In this document: positions 17,184-25,888 of the stretch, in pieces
Layout of the letters: each line of letters begins with the position of its first letter
Position numbering within the stretch: position 1 is the first letter of the stretch
DNA from: Guptibacillus algicola
Lineage (GTDB): Bacteria; Bacillota; Bacilli; Bacillales; Guptibacillaceae
NCBI RefSeq assembly: GCF_020171805.1
Contig: NZ_JAIVAF010000004.1
Span: forward strand, 1-64,000
Length of the DNA: 64,000 nt
Direction: 5' to 3'
Notes under the pieces: generated by a model
Databases searched by the model: none
What the model was told of the DNA's origin: nothing
The model's input: the letters and a program-made list of their open reading frames with translations, nothing else
Made by a program: the position numbers and the translations under genes

Positions 17184-17639
17184 TTAATTAACATCACCTA
17201 AATAAACAGGTCTTTGCTCATTTTCTCTAAGACCGATGATCTCTTGGATTAACGCTTTCGGATACACTCTCATTTCGTTTAATTGTTCTAATTCAACCCA
17301 TTCCAAGCCAACTTGATGAGAATCTGGATCTGTCGGTTGATTCCCGTTCCCTACCCGTTCACATGCAAAATAAAATTCGACCTGGTGAACTTCCGAATCA
17401 AATGATGCATGCTCATGGTTCTTGCCGATATATTCCCTTATAAAAAGAAGGTCACCCACCATAATTGTATGTCCTGTCTCTTCCATGCACTCTCTTAATA
17501 GAGCTTCAGGGAATGTTTCTCCGTTGTGCTGTCCACCTCCAGGAAAGAGATAGAAGTATCCCTCATCATCCTTATTCTTAGTTAACAACACCTTATTATC
17601 TTCCATCATAATAGCTTTCACTGAATTTCTAATGCTCAT
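17184..17639 (-). CDS. NUDIX hydrolase
   Basis: 151 aa. The Nudix box is complete: GGGQHNGETFPEALLRECMEETG (about residues 34-56) fits Gx5Ex7REUxEExGU. Members hydrolyse nucleoside diphosphates linked to another moiety (damaged nucleotides, ADP-ribose and others). GGGGGAAGTGAC precedes the ATG at 17639. It diverges from the VOC gene and shares a 92-bp intergenic region with it. The substrate is not predictable from sequence. Confidence 0.85.
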   Translation of the reverse strand: MSIRNSVKAIMMEDNKVLLTKNKDDEGYFYLFPGGGQHNGETFPEALLRECMEETGHTIMVGDLLFIREYIGKNHEHASFDSEVHQVEFYFACERVGNGNQPTDPDSHQVGLEWVELEQLNEMRVYPKALIQEIIGLRENEQRPVYLGDVN

Positions 17640-17731
17640 GTCACTTCCCCCAATTTTGTTTTCTTTTAAGAAGGAGTCCACTGAAACGAAGTTGAATAAC
17701 ACATTTACAATAGGAAAGGAGGTAACTATTA

Positions 17732-18133
17732 ATGTCTAGTTTCATCTCTCATATTGCAACTGTTGAAATACCTGTCAGCAACCTTCAAACGTCTCTTTCA
17801 TTTTATCAGGAAATACTAGGCGTCGAGATCCATTTTCAAGGTAAACAAAACGCCATGCTTACGTTCAACAAAAAGGGTGTGCCGACAATCTTTTTAGTCG
17901 AAACGGCATCAACTGATAACATGTCTTTTCAGAACTCCCATACCGATGTCGTACATAGCATCATCGATTTTTACACGCATGACTTAGAAGGGTTTTACCA
18001 CTGGTTACAGGAGAAAGGAATTGACGTTGGCTCTTACAATGTAAACCCTGATCATGGATATGGCGGCTTTGGTTTTAGGGATCCAGACGGCAACTTACTT
18101 AGCGCTACCAACGTTTTGCATCCTGGACAATAA
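17732..18133 (+). CDS. VOC-family (glyoxalase/bleomycin-resistance-like) protein
   Basis: 133 aa with the two beta-alpha-beta-beta-beta modules of the vicinal-oxygen-chelate fold: HIATVEIPVSNLQTSLSFYQ at the start and FGFRDPDGNLLSATN at the end. Metal ligands would be His and Glu; His8 is present, while the C-terminal Glu of many relatives is replaced by Ser/Ala, so a binding role is as likely as catalysis. AAAGGAGGT at 17715-17722 precedes the ATG. Single gene. Confidence 0.8.
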   Translation: MSSFISHIATVEIPVSNLQTSLSFYQEILGVEIHFQGKQNAMLTFNKKGVPTIFLVETASTDNMSFQNSHTDVVHSIIDFYTHDLEGFYHWLQEKGIDVGSYNVNPDHGYGGFGFRDPDGNLLSATNVLHPGQ

Positions 18134-18148
18134 CGTCCACACAAACAC

Positions 18149-18180
18149 AAAAAAGACACCCCGCACAAGGGTGTCTTTTC
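18149..18180. terminator. Bidirectional terminator between VOC gene and azoreductase
   Basis: AAAAGACACCC and GGGTGTCTTTT (18151-18161, 18169-18179) with T-run on either strand. Confidence 0.85.
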
Positions 18181-18190
18181 ATGTTAGCTA

Positions 18191-18826
18191 TTAAAAAGTA
18201 TGTGCTGCGTCCTTCGCACGCGCAATCCCGTTTTCTCTAATTTCTTCAGCTTTCTCAGGCATCATCGCATGTCCTTCAATATACACATGATCTAGAGTAG
18301 GCACGCCGTAGAATTGCATCATCACACCAAGGTAGCGATGTCCCATTTCCATCTCTGCAGCTGGACCTTCTGAATAAATACCGCCACGAGCCTGAATGTG
18401 CATAGCTTTTTTGTCAGTTAGTAGGCCAACAGGTCCTTCTGCTGTGTATTTAAATGATTTACCTGCAACTGATACGGCATCGATATACGCTTTTAGTACA
18501 GGTGGGAAAAAGAAGTTCCATAGTGGTGTTACGAATACATATTTGTCTGCATTGATGAACTGTTCACAAAGCTCGGAAAGACGATTTACCTTTGTCTTCT
18601 CGTCTTCTGAAAGCTCTTCAAAACCACTGCCATCTTGGAGCTTACCCCATCCACTGAAAACGTCAGCGTCGATTTGAGGGATATGCTCTTTATATAGATC
18701 CATATGGATGATCTCGTGATCAGGATTAACCTCTTTGTATTGGTCAATAAAAGCCTTACCAGCGGCCATGCTGTATGAATACGTCTCATCGTGAGGATGA
18801 GCTGTGATGTACATTACTTTAGTCAT
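18191..18826 (-). CDS. azoR: FMN-dependent NADH:quinone oxidoreductase / azoreductase (AzoR)
   Basis: 211 aa flavodoxin-like enzyme reducing quinones and azo compounds with NADH. Seen are the N-terminal [12 protein letters not shown] phosphate loop for [22 protein letters not shown] (near 101-119), typical of AzoR, and [12 protein letters not shown] (near 148-159). Length is standard. Homologues in Bacillus (AzoR1/AzoR2) are induced by electrophiles and diamide through MarR/DUF24 repressors. An inverted repeat lies about 100 bp upstream and could serve such a repressor. Confidence 0.9.
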   Translation of the reverse strand: MTKVMYITAHPHDETYSYSMAAGKAFIDQYKEVNPDHEIIHMDLYKEHIPQIDADVFSGWGKLQDGSGFEELSEDEKTKVNRLSELCEQFINADKYVFVTPLWNFFFPPVLKAYIDAVSVAGKSFKYTAEGPVGLLTDKKAMHIQARGGIYSEGPAAEMEMGHRYLGVMMQFYGVPTLDHVYIEGHAMMPEKAEEIRENGIARAKDAAHTF

Positions 18827-18925
18827 AATTCTCTCCCTTTCTGTATTACTTTAAGGCTCGTTATAGTATGTGTTAATTGAAATAGAATCTTTCAACACCT
18901 CGAACCAAAGTGTTTTGAAATAAAG

Positions 18926-18943
18926 TATCTTGAAACAAAGATA
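18926..18943. promoter_or_regulatory. Inverted repeat upstream of azoR, possible operator
   Basis: TATCTT-GAAACA-AAGATA, perfect 6-bp arms, about 100 bp before the azoR ATG. Arms and spacing resemble redox-repressor boxes only in a general way. Confidence 0.35.
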
Positions 18944-18990
18944 ATGGTAATAGAGATTTCTTCATAAATCAACTATTATGCTTACTGATT

Positions 18991-19033
18991 CAAAAAAAAA
19001 AAGCGAGCATTTCTACAATAGAAATGCTCGCTT
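18991..19033 (-). terminator. Terminator of the zinc-ribbon gene
   Basis: Perfect 15-bp stem (AAGCGAGCATTTCTA at 19001-19015 with its complement at 19019-19033), followed on the minus strand by a long T-run (complement of 18992-19002). Confidence 0.9.
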
Positions 19034-19047
19034 CACATATAAAGAGC

Positions 19048-19209
19048 TTACGCTTTACGATAAGCTCGTCGCTCTGCATATGACACGCACTTATAACAAA
19101 CAGGTTTGCGATTATCTTCATTGTCTAAATAATACTGTGGACGGACTGGCTTTTGTTTACAAATCATGCATTTCTCTAAACCAAATACCTTCCGAAAGAA
19201 GCTTTTCAT
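19048..19209 (-). CDS. Small zinc-ribbon protein (53 aa)
   Basis: A short gene with two CxxC pairs: CMIC (14-17) and CYKC (38-41), 20 residues apart, forming a likely zinc ribbon or treble-clef knuckle. The N-terminus MKSFFRKVFGLEK and C-terminus AERRAYRKA are basic, so RNA or DNA contact is possible. GAGGA lies just before the ATG and a strong terminator follows the TAA. Function unknown. The gene is too short for most default gene finders. Confidence 0.75.
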   Translation of the reverse strand: MKSFFRKVFGLEKCMICKQKPVRPQYYLDNEDNRKPVCYKCVSYAERRAYRKA

Positions 19210-19279
19210 ATCCTCAGCTCACTTCATAGATGATTGTACCTTTCTATATAGTATACAATCCATGGCATTTTAAGTGCTA

Positions 19280-19304
19280 AAAAATAGCCTGAGATCGAGC
19301 TATT
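19280..19304 (-). terminator. Weak hairpin at the end of the lipoprotein gene
   Basis: AATAGC (19283-19288) and GCTATT (19299-19304); the minus strand continues with six T. Confidence 0.5.
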
Positions 19305-19842
19305 GGATTGGCATGAATGCTACTTTCCAAATCCCACTTTCATCTTTTATCATCTGATAAGCGCTAGTTCCACGGCTATTATGAAATTCAATATAGCCAG
19401 TAACGTCATCCATCTGCTTGAATTCCCCATCTTGAATTCCTTCAACATATGTTAACATACTTTCCTTCGTTCCCCGATCACTCTCTGGAATCTTCTCATC
19501 TTCTTCTTTTGACCACTTCACGTGTCCTTCTCTGTCCGTATAGAGAGCGTAGTGAACATCATGATCTTGTTGTAACGATGCGTATATATGTAGCTTCGCG
19601 ATGCTAATAGGTTCCAATCCAGTAAGATGTTCCTCATTTAAATCTTCTGCAAAATTCTCATACGCCTTCATTTCATGTGCGTCGAGTGTAAATTCTTTGA
19701 CCTCTGCCATCTCAACTTGCACTTCCTTAACTGTCTCCTTGGCGTCTTCCTTATTCGTTTGATTACTTGTAACACCTTCATCACTACACCCAACAAGCAA
19801 ACCGAATCCTAACACGATTGAATAAAATACCCTCTTTTTCAC
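19300..19842 (-). CDS. Predicted lipoprotein, function unknown
   Basis: 180 aa. Lipobox LLVGC gives Cys19. A charged linker (about 20-48) precedes a compact C-terminal domain (about 50-180) with HYALYTDREGHVKWSKEED and YIEFHNSRGTSAYQM. The start is GTG at 19842, right after GGGGGGATCTT; this long G-run is the only binding site. It is a single gene. I do not recognise the family. Confidence 0.6.
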   Translation of the reverse strand: MKKRVFYSIVLGFGLLVGCSDEGVTSNQTNKEDAKETVKEVQVEMAEVKEFTLDAHEMKAYENFAEDLNEEHLTGLEPISIAKLHIYASLQQDHDVHYALYTDREGHVKWSKEEDEKIPESDRGTKESMLTYVEGIQDGEFKQMDDVTGYIEFHNSRGTSAYQMIKDESGIWKVAFMPIQ

Positions 19843-19929
19843 AAGATCCCCCCTTTATCTTATCCCACTAATAAGTTCTAACAACCACCTCACATCCCTT
19901 CCATAATATTGGAACCCATCTGTACAATT

Positions 19930-19969
19930 CCCAAAAAAAACATGACGCGCGGAAACCCACACGTCATGC
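19930..19969 (-). terminator. Terminator of the swrC gene
   Basis: CATGACG and CGTCATG arms (19941-19947, 19962-19968) and a minus-strand T-run from 19933-19940. Confidence 0.8.
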
Positions 19970-19984
19970 TTAACACTCTATCTT

Positions 19985-22900
19985 TTATGCTTTTTTGGGC
20001 TTTTGAAACTTACTCAACATTTCATACACAAGAGGTACGATTAGTAGCGTGAGGAGCGTCGAGCTCGCAAGACCACCGATTACGGTTAGTCCAAGACCTT
20101 TACTGATGATGGAACCACCTTCGAAACCGAGTGCGAGTGGTAATAGCGCACCGATTGTCGCGAGAGCCGTCATCAAGATCGGTCGTAAGCGCGTCATACC
20201 AGCATCGAGTAATGCTTCACGCGTTGAATAGCCTTCTTTTTCTTTCTGGATGACGCGGTCGATCAATACGATACCGTTCGTAACCACGATTCCGATCAGC
20301 ATCAGTGCACCGATCAGGGCTGAAATACTTAACGTTTCGCCACCGATCAATAGGCCGAGTACTGCTCCTATAATCGTGAATGGAAGAGAGAACAAAATCG
20401 CAAATGGTGCGAGCGCGCCTCCAAAGAAGATAACGAGCACAACATAGACGATTGCGATCGCTGCAAGCATCGCAAGACCTAGCTGGCTAAAGGATTCATT
20501 GATATCCTCAGTTACCCCGCCGATCGAGATCTCAATCGAATCTGGATGATCGATTTTGTTCAATTCTTCTTTCACATCAGCTGATACGGAACCAATGTCA
20601 TCCGTCTTCGCTTTTGCCGTTACACTTCCGTAAACTTTCCCATTACGTCGTGTAATCGTATCTTCAGTCGTTCCTTCTTCAACGTTAAACAGTTCGTTGA
20701 TTGGTACAGATACGCCAGTGGGTGACTGAATTTCTTTATCTGTTAGATCTTCAAACGTCTCGTAGTCATCTTTCTCAACTTCGATGAACACTTGAAGCTC
20801 TTCTCCATCTTCTTTGATAGTCGTAATTTCTGAACGCTGGCCGTTCTGACCAAGTTCCATGCCGACTTGACCTGCAGTTAGCCCTATCTGACTGAGCTTT
20901 TCTTGATCAGCAACGAGCGTATATTCTTCATAAGACTCTGAAAGGCTTGATTCTGCTTCGTTCAAGTCATCCTCGTCATTAAGAACGCCTTCTACTTCTT
21001 CTACATAAGGTTTGATGTCATCCATCGTATCGCCAAACACTTGAACCTGGATGTCGTTACTAGAACCTGTTGATGAGAAGTCCTGATTGTTCCATTCACC
21101 TTTGTCAGTCATGTTTTTCAAATCTTTGATGACCTGTTCTTTTTCTTCAGAGAAGTTCTCCGTGTCATCTGCATACATCACGAAGAATGCTGCCTGGTTC
21201 GATGCCCCAGGATTCATCGGATTTTCTCCACCAACAGAGTATTGAATAATTTCGACATTGTCGCGTCCTTCAAAATACTCTTCTGCTTCAAGAGCGATCG
21301 ACTCAACATCTTCAAGCGTTTGACCTGGTGCAGGACTGAACGTTGGCATCACCATCTTCTCTTCTTCACCTGGTAAGAAACTAACGCCTACTAGTGGAAT
21401 CATTGCGATACTACCTACTAGTACACCGATCGCAACAAGAGATGAAATAATTTTATGACTTAGAACACTGTTTAGAGCTGAACGGTACCAAGTAGCGAGT
21501 TTCCCTGGACCTTCCTTATGGCTCTTCATCGCTTGTTCTTTATTTAATAATGAATGTGACATCATCGGTACGATCGTAACCGCAACAATTAATGATGCAA
21601 GTAGTGCAAAGACTACTGTCAATGCGAATGGTAGGAAGATTTGCCCTACAACACCTTCAACGAGTCCTAGCGGTAGGAATACAGCGATCGTAACGATTGT
21701 AGACGAAAGGATCGGCATGAACATTTCCTTCGTTGCGGACCTGATCAATTCCTTACCTTCTAACTTCTCTTCTTTCAGCGACATTCGCCTGTATATATTC
21801 TCCACAACAACAATCGAGTCATCGACAACCCGTCCGATCGCAACCGTCATCGCTCCGAGGGTCATGATATTAAGCGTGATCCCCATCTGATTTAATACGA
21901 GTAACGCAATAAATAGAGATAGCGGAATCGATACAACCGAAATCAACGTTGTTCGTATATTACGCAGGAACAACAAGATTACGATGACAGCAAACAATCC
22001 GCCGAACAATGCTTTATTCAACATCGTACTCACTGACTCTTCGATCGGCTCACCCTGATCGAACGTAAAAATGAAATCGATGCCGTCGAGTTCGTTTTCA
22101 AACTCTGCAGCTTGTTCCTTCACCAAATCAACAACGTCGACCGTGTTGGCTTCTTGCGACTTGATGACTTGGACTGTGATCGATTCTTCACCGTTCGTAC
22201 GTGAAATTGACTCAGCGTCCGCAACGATTTCGAACTCAGCAAGTTCACCTAAAGCAACTGTAGGAATGCCTTGTTGTGCATTAGCACTTTGGGCTGACGA
22301 TGCTCCAGCTGCACCTTGAGCTGGTGGTGTCCCAGTAGCTCCTTGCCCCTGTGGAGCTGTCCCAGCTGCATTCTGCCCTTCTGCAGCACTTCCTTGTGGT
22401 GCTTGTGCGTTTTCTGAAGGAATCATCGGAATTTGTAGTTCTTCTAAATCATCGATCGTTGTGATGTTTCCATCGATTACGACAGATTTTTGTGTATCAT
22501 TAAACGTATACAACCCTAATGGGAATGCTACTTTAGAGCCTTTTATTAAATTCGTTACCGATTCCTGATCCATGCCGCGTTCGGCTAGTGCTTCCTCATC
22601 AAACTGAAGCTGAACTTCTCTTACTTGTTGACCAGCAACTTGAACGTCTCCTACACCATCTAATCCTTCGAGTGCAGGAGCAATCTTGTCTTCAACCGTA
22701 GAAGTTAACTCAGCGAGATTGCCATCCTCATTCGTAACACTCATACTGATAACAGGAAATGCATTGAAGTTGACTCTCGATACATCTGGCGACTCTGCGC
22801 CTTCTGGTAACGAAACTTCGTTGACGGCTTCTTGTAATTCATCCTCTGCTTCATCTAAATCTTTACTGAAATTATATTCAAGCTGCAGACTAGAAGCATT

Positions 22901-23161
22901 CTGGAATGAACTTGAGCTTACGGTTTTCATGCCACTTAAGTTCTGCACCTTCTGCTCGATCGGTTCTGATATCTCATCAGCCACCTCTGCAGGTGTCGCT
23001 CCTGGATACACAGTCGTAACCGTAATAATTGGAGGATCGATATTTGGAATCGTTTCTAACTTCATATTTAATCCGGAATAAAGACCAGCAGCAGTAATGA
23101 TGATGGTCATCAGCCAGACAGCAAATTTATTGTTCATCGAAAAATTTATTATCTTACTCAT
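19985..23161 (-). CDS. swrC: RND-family efflux pump SwrC (AcrB-like)
   Basis: 1058 aa inner-membrane proton-driven exporter with the AcrB plan: first helix at about 10-30, large extracytoplasmic loop (about 35-350), helices 2-6 including MTLGAMTVAIGRVVDDSIVVVENIYRR, second large loop, helices 7-12 near the C-terminus. In Bacillus, SwrC (YerP) gives surfactin self-resistance and supports swarming. The first loop holds an odd Ala/Gly/Gln/Pro-rich stretch at about 255-305 (PQGQGATGTPPAQG type) absent from typical AcrB proteins. The start at 23161 follows GGGAAGGGGAG. It diverges from a TetR regulator whose operators overlap the shared promoter region. Confidence 0.9.
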   Translation of the reverse strand: MSKIINFSMNNKFAVWLMTIIITAAGLYSGLNMKLETIPNIDPPIITVTTVYPGATPAEVADEISEPIEQKVQNLSGMKTVSSSSFQNASSLQLEYNFSKDLDEAEDELQEAVNEVSLPEGAESPDVSRVNFNAFPVISMSVTNEDGNLAELTSTVEDKIAPALEGLDGVGDVQVAGQQVREVQLQFDEEALAERGMDQESVTNLIKGSKVAFPLGLYTFNDTQKSVVIDGNITTIDDLEELQIPMIPSENAQAPQGSAAEGQNAAGTAPQGQGATGTPPAQGAAGASSAQSANAQQGIPTVALGELAEFEIVADAESISRTNGEESITVQVIKSQEANTVDVVDLVKEQAAEFENELDGIDFIFTFDQGEPIEESVSTMLNKALFGGLFAVIVILLFLRNIRTTLISVVSIPLSLFIALLVLNQMGITLNIMTLGAMTVAIGRVVDDSIVVVENIYRRMSLKEEKLEGKELIRSATKEMFMPILSSTIVTIAVFLPLGLVEGVVGQIFLPFALTVVFALLASLIVAVTIVPMMSHSLLNKEQAMKSHKEGPGKLATWYRSALNSVLSHKIISSLVAIGVLVGSIAMIPLVGVSFLPGEEEKMVMPTFSPAPGQTLEDVESIALEAEEYFEGRDNVEIIQYSVGGENPMNPGASNQAAFFVMYADDTENFSEEKEQVIKDLKNMTDKGEWNNQDFSSTGSSNDIQVQVFGDTMDDIKPYVEEVEGVLNDEDDLNEAESSLSESYEEYTLVADQEKLSQIGLTAGQVGMELGQNGQRSEITTIKEDGEELQVFIEVEKDDYETFEDLTDKEIQSPTGVSVPINELFNVEEGTTEDTITRRNGKVYGSVTAKAKTDDIGSVSADVKEELNKIDHPDSIEISIGGVTEDINESFSQLGLAMLAAIAIVYVVLVIFFGGALAPFAILFSLPFTIIGAVLGLLIGGETLSISALIGALMLIGIVVTNGIVLIDRVIQKEKEGYSTREALLDAGMTRLRPILMTALATIGALLPLALGFEGGSIISKGLGLTVIGGLASSTLLTLLIVPLVYEMLSKFQKPKKA

Positions 23162-23180
23162 ACGTTCTCCCCTTCCCTTT

Positions 23181-23209
23181 TTGACCAAGTAGTCAATCTG
23201 TTATAAAAT
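23181..23209 (+). promoter_or_regulatory. Promoter of the TetR gene
   Basis: TTGACC (23181-23186), 17-bp spacer, TAAAAT (23204-23209). The -35 lies inside the first TetR-type operator, so autoregulation is likely. Confidence 0.55.
23182..23195. promoter_or_regulatory. TetR-type operator 1 (imperfect)
   Basis: TGACCAAGTAGTCA, an imperfect copy of the palindrome at 23215. It sits between swrC and the TetR gene. Confidence 0.55.
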
Positions 23210-23214
23210 ATACA

Positions 23215-23228
23215 TGACCACTTGGTCA
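23215..23228. promoter_or_regulatory. TetR-type operator 2 (perfect palindrome)
   Basis: TGACCACTTGGTCA, a perfect 14-bp palindrome downstream of the TetR promoter and upstream of its start. It fits the usual operator of AcrR/FadR-type TetR repressors. Confidence 0.65.
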
Positions 23229-23276
23229 GAGGTCAAGGAAGAAATGTTCATCAACATGATAGAAGGTGGTCACGAT

Positions 23277-24122
23277 ATGGATCAAAAAAAGGTACTTATA
23301 ATAGAAAATGCGATTAAACTCTTTGCGAAGAAAGGGTTCAGCGCAACCTCCGTTCAAGAAATCGCGAAGGAGTGCGATATCTCCAAAGGAGCATTCTACC
23401 TTCACTTTAAATCGAAAGACGAATTGTTATTCGAAGTGCTCATGTACTATTGGAGAAGAATGCAGCGTAGAGTGAATGAAGTAGCTACAGAACCAATGAC
23501 ACCAAAGAAGAAATTCATTCACCAAATCAAGGTCTTCATTGAGGAAATCGCGAATCACCGCGAGTTCATCATCATGCAATTTCGAGAACAAGCAATTCCG
23601 TTCAATGATTCGATTGAAGAGCTTGTGAAAAGGATGCGGTTTAACTCTTACCTTTTCTACAAAAACCATCTGCTTGCGATCTATGGTGATGAATGCAAAC
23701 CATACGTGTGGGAAGCGAGTCTCGCTGTCCAAAGCTTAATGAAAAACTACGTCGATCTCGTCATTTTAGACAATATTGAATTTGATTATTACGATGTCGC
23801 TTCTGCTGTTGCGAAGAAAACCGATTACTTAATGACCGGATTTTTAGAAAATAATGACCCACCAGTCATTACTGAGACGATTATCGAGCAGATTATGCCT
23901 GAAGGATTTAATTTGCATGACCTCGAAGAAATAAAGAATGTACTATCTCTTATTCTAGAAAAAGAAACGGATGAAAACCTCCTCGATACAGCGACGATCC
24001 TTTTGGATGAACTAGCGAGAACGAATCCACGCCAGGCGGTTATCAAAGGGATGGCATCCAACCTTGATAAGTATGATCGCTATCTGGATTTCGCATCACG
24101 TTTACGAAACTACTTTCTATAA
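23277..24122 (+). CDS. TetR/AcrR-family regulator (YerO-like)
   Basis: 281 aa. The N-terminal HTH is clear (LFAKKGFSATSVQEIAKECD then SKGAFYLHFKSKDELLFEVL, about residues 15-55). The C-terminal ligand domain is longer than usual and resembles YerO, which neighbours yerP/swrC in Bacillus. The start at 23277 puts the HTH at the usual distance; an ATG at 23244 after AAGGAAG is an alternative and would add 11 residues. It precedes an ABC exporter pair and diverges from swrC, so one regulator may control both pumps through the two palindromes. Confidence 0.85.
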   Translation: MDQKKVLIIENAIKLFAKKGFSATSVQEIAKECDISKGAFYLHFKSKDELLFEVLMYYWRRMQRRVNEVATEPMTPKKKFIHQIKVFIEEIANHREFIIMQFREQAIPFNDSIEELVKRMRFNSYLFYKNHLLAIYGDECKPYVWEASLAVQSLMKNYVDLVILDNIEFDYYDVASAVAKKTDYLMTGFLENNDPPVITETIIEQIMPEGFNLHDLEEIKNVLSLILEKETDENLLDTATILLDELARTNPRQAVIKGMASNLDKYDRYLDFASRLRNYFL

Positions 24123-24142
24123 CGTTACTAGGGGGCTTAGTT

Positions 24143-25030
24143 ATGATTACGATCCACAATCTTACGCGGCAGTTTTCTAACGGAAAAGGAATCTTCGATG
24201 TATCGTTCGATGTAAAAAAAGGCGAAGTATTTGGCTTCCTAGGTCCAAATGGCTCCGGGAAGTCGACGACGATCCGACATTTGATGGGATATATGAAGCC
24301 ACAAAAAGGACGTGCGACGGTCTTCGATTATGATTCGTGGACTGAACAAGCGAAAGCGCGCGAACATGTTGGCTATTTGCCAGGAGAAATCGCCTTCCTA
24401 GATGGAATGAACGGAACAGAATTTCTCGATATGATCGCAGGCATGCAGGGGAAAAAGGTAAAAGAAAAACGCTCGGAACTGATTCATCTCCTCCAATTTG
24501 ACCCGAAAACACCGATTCGGAAGATGTCAAAAGGTATGAAACAAAAGGTCGGAATCGTAGCGACGTTTATGCACGACCCAGATATCTACATCCTTGATGA
24601 GCCGACATCAGGACTCGACCCATTGATGCAAAGAGTGTTCATCGAGTTGGTACTTAAGGAAAAAGAAAAAGGGAAAACGTTCCTCATGTCCTCTCACAGT
24701 TTTTCAGAGATCGAAAGAACATGCGACAGGGCAGCCATCATCAAAGACGGTCGAATCGTAACCGTGAAAGATATCCATGAACTGCAGTCGATGCAGCGTA
24801 AAATATTCGATATCACCCTTCACAACCTTGAAGATGTAGAAGCTCTAAAATCTTCTAGTCTATCGATTGAGAAAGTGGATGGAAACATGGTGCGAATTGA
24901 GGTTCAAGGAAACTATGACGAATTCTTTAAGGAACTAGCAAACTATCACGTAAAGAACGTGAGCGCTACAAACCAGAGCTTAGAGCAGATCTTCATGGAC
25001 TATTACAACGCCGAGGAGGTGCCTCGATGA
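24143..25030 (+). CDS. ABC transporter ATP-binding protein
   Basis: 295 aa ATPase subunit of an ABC-2-type exporter. Walker A is GPNGSGKSTT (near 34-43), signature MSKGMKQKV, Walker B IYILDEPTSGLD, H-loop MSSHSFSE. A C-terminal extension after about residue 220 is like those of BcrA/NatA-type subunits. It starts 20 bp after the TetR gene and ends 4 bp into the permease gene (ATGA overlap), so the three genes form one operon. Substrate unknown. Confidence 0.88.
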   Translation: MITIHNLTRQFSNGKGIFDVSFDVKKGEVFGFLGPNGSGKSTTIRHLMGYMKPQKGRATVFDYDSWTEQAKAREHVGYLPGEIAFLDGMNGTEFLDMIAGMQGKKVKEKRSELIHLLQFDPKTPIRKMSKGMKQKVGIVATFMHDPDIYILDEPTSGLDPLMQRVFIELVLKEKEKGKTFLMSSHSFSEIERTCDRAAIIKDGRIVTVKDIHELQSMQRKIFDITLHNLEDVEALKSSSLSIEKVDGNMVRIEVQGNYDEFFKELANYHVKNVSATNQSLEQIFMDYYNAEEVPR

Positions 25031-25836
25031 GCCCTTCTTTGTATAAACAAATGATGAAATCAAACTTTAAAAGCATCATGAGCTTCGGCATGGCTTCTGC
25101 AGTCTATGTCATCTTGATGACATCTCTTTTCCCGATGATCTCTGACAATATCGATAAGATTCAGGAGCTGACAGAAATTTATCCTGACAGCTTGATGAAG
25201 GCGTTCGGTCTTGAATCGTTTGGGACGTACGGCGAATTCATCTCAGCAGAATACTATGGTCTCTTTTTCTTATTCATCCTTGGAATTTTCAGCGTCATGA
25301 CTGCGATTCAACTGATTGCAAAACTTGTGGATCGAGGTTCAATGGCATACTTACTCTCAACAAAAGTATCTCGCGCACAGGTTGCGATCACTCAGATCTC
25401 AGTGCTCATCACTGGGCTCATTATCATTATCTTTCTTAATTTTGCCGGTGGCTACGCTGCAGGAGAATTACTAATCGACGACCAATACGCGATTGCCATG
25501 GGCGATTTCTTTCAAATCAACTTTGTAGGATTTCTCCTTTTCTTTGCAGTCGGAGGCTATTCCATCCTCTTCTCGTCTCTTTTTAACGATGAGAAAATGG
25601 CCTTTGCAGCGGCTGGTGGCGTAACGTTTCTCTTCTATGCCTTAGATATGGCAGGCAAAATCGTATCAGACTTAGAGTGGCTGCGAAATCTGTCGATCTT
25701 CTCACTCTATGAACCAGCTAAAATCGCAAAAGGTGACGTGAACGTCGTGCTCGTCTCTCTTATCCTCTTCGGTTTAGGATTACTTATGTACATCGCAACG
25801 GTGCTTGTGTTTAGACGAAGAAATCTTCCGTTGTAG
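25027..25836 (+). CDS. ABC-2-type permease
   Basis: 269 aa with six hydrophobic segments (about 18-38, 69-94, 113-140, 161-181, 189-212 and 236-262), the plan of ABC-2 permeases. It partners with the ATPase gene just upstream by a 4-bp overlap. The start is ATG in the ATGA overlap. It is the last gene before a strong terminator. The transported compound is unknown; drug or peptide export is likely from the TetR context. Confidence 0.82.
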   Translation: MSPSLYKQMMKSNFKSIMSFGMASAVYVILMTSLFPMISDNIDKIQELTEIYPDSLMKAFGLESFGTYGEFISAEYYGLFFLFILGIFSVMTAIQLIAKLVDRGSMAYLLSTKVSRAQVAITQISVLITGLIIIIFLNFAGGYAAGELLIDDQYAIAMGDFFQINFVGFLLFFAVGGYSILFSSLFNDEKMAFAAAGGVTFLFYALDMAGKIVSDLEWLRNLSIFSLYEPAKIAKGDVNVVLVSLILFGLGLLMYIATVLVFRRRNLPL

Positions 25837-25848
25837 GAAAGAACTTCA

Positions 25849-25888
25849 AAAAAAGCTTGGAAGCTTATTACCGCTCCAAGCTTTTTTC
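25849..25888 (+). terminator. Terminator of the TetR-ABC operon
   Basis: AAAAAGCTTGG and CCAAGCTTTTT arms (25850-25860, 25876-25886) with T-run. Confidence 0.85.

Noticed and set aside
22686-23081. Long plus-strand frame of 131 codons opposite swrC
   Set aside because: A shadow of the RND gene; Ser/Thr-rich composition typical of antisense frames in such genes.
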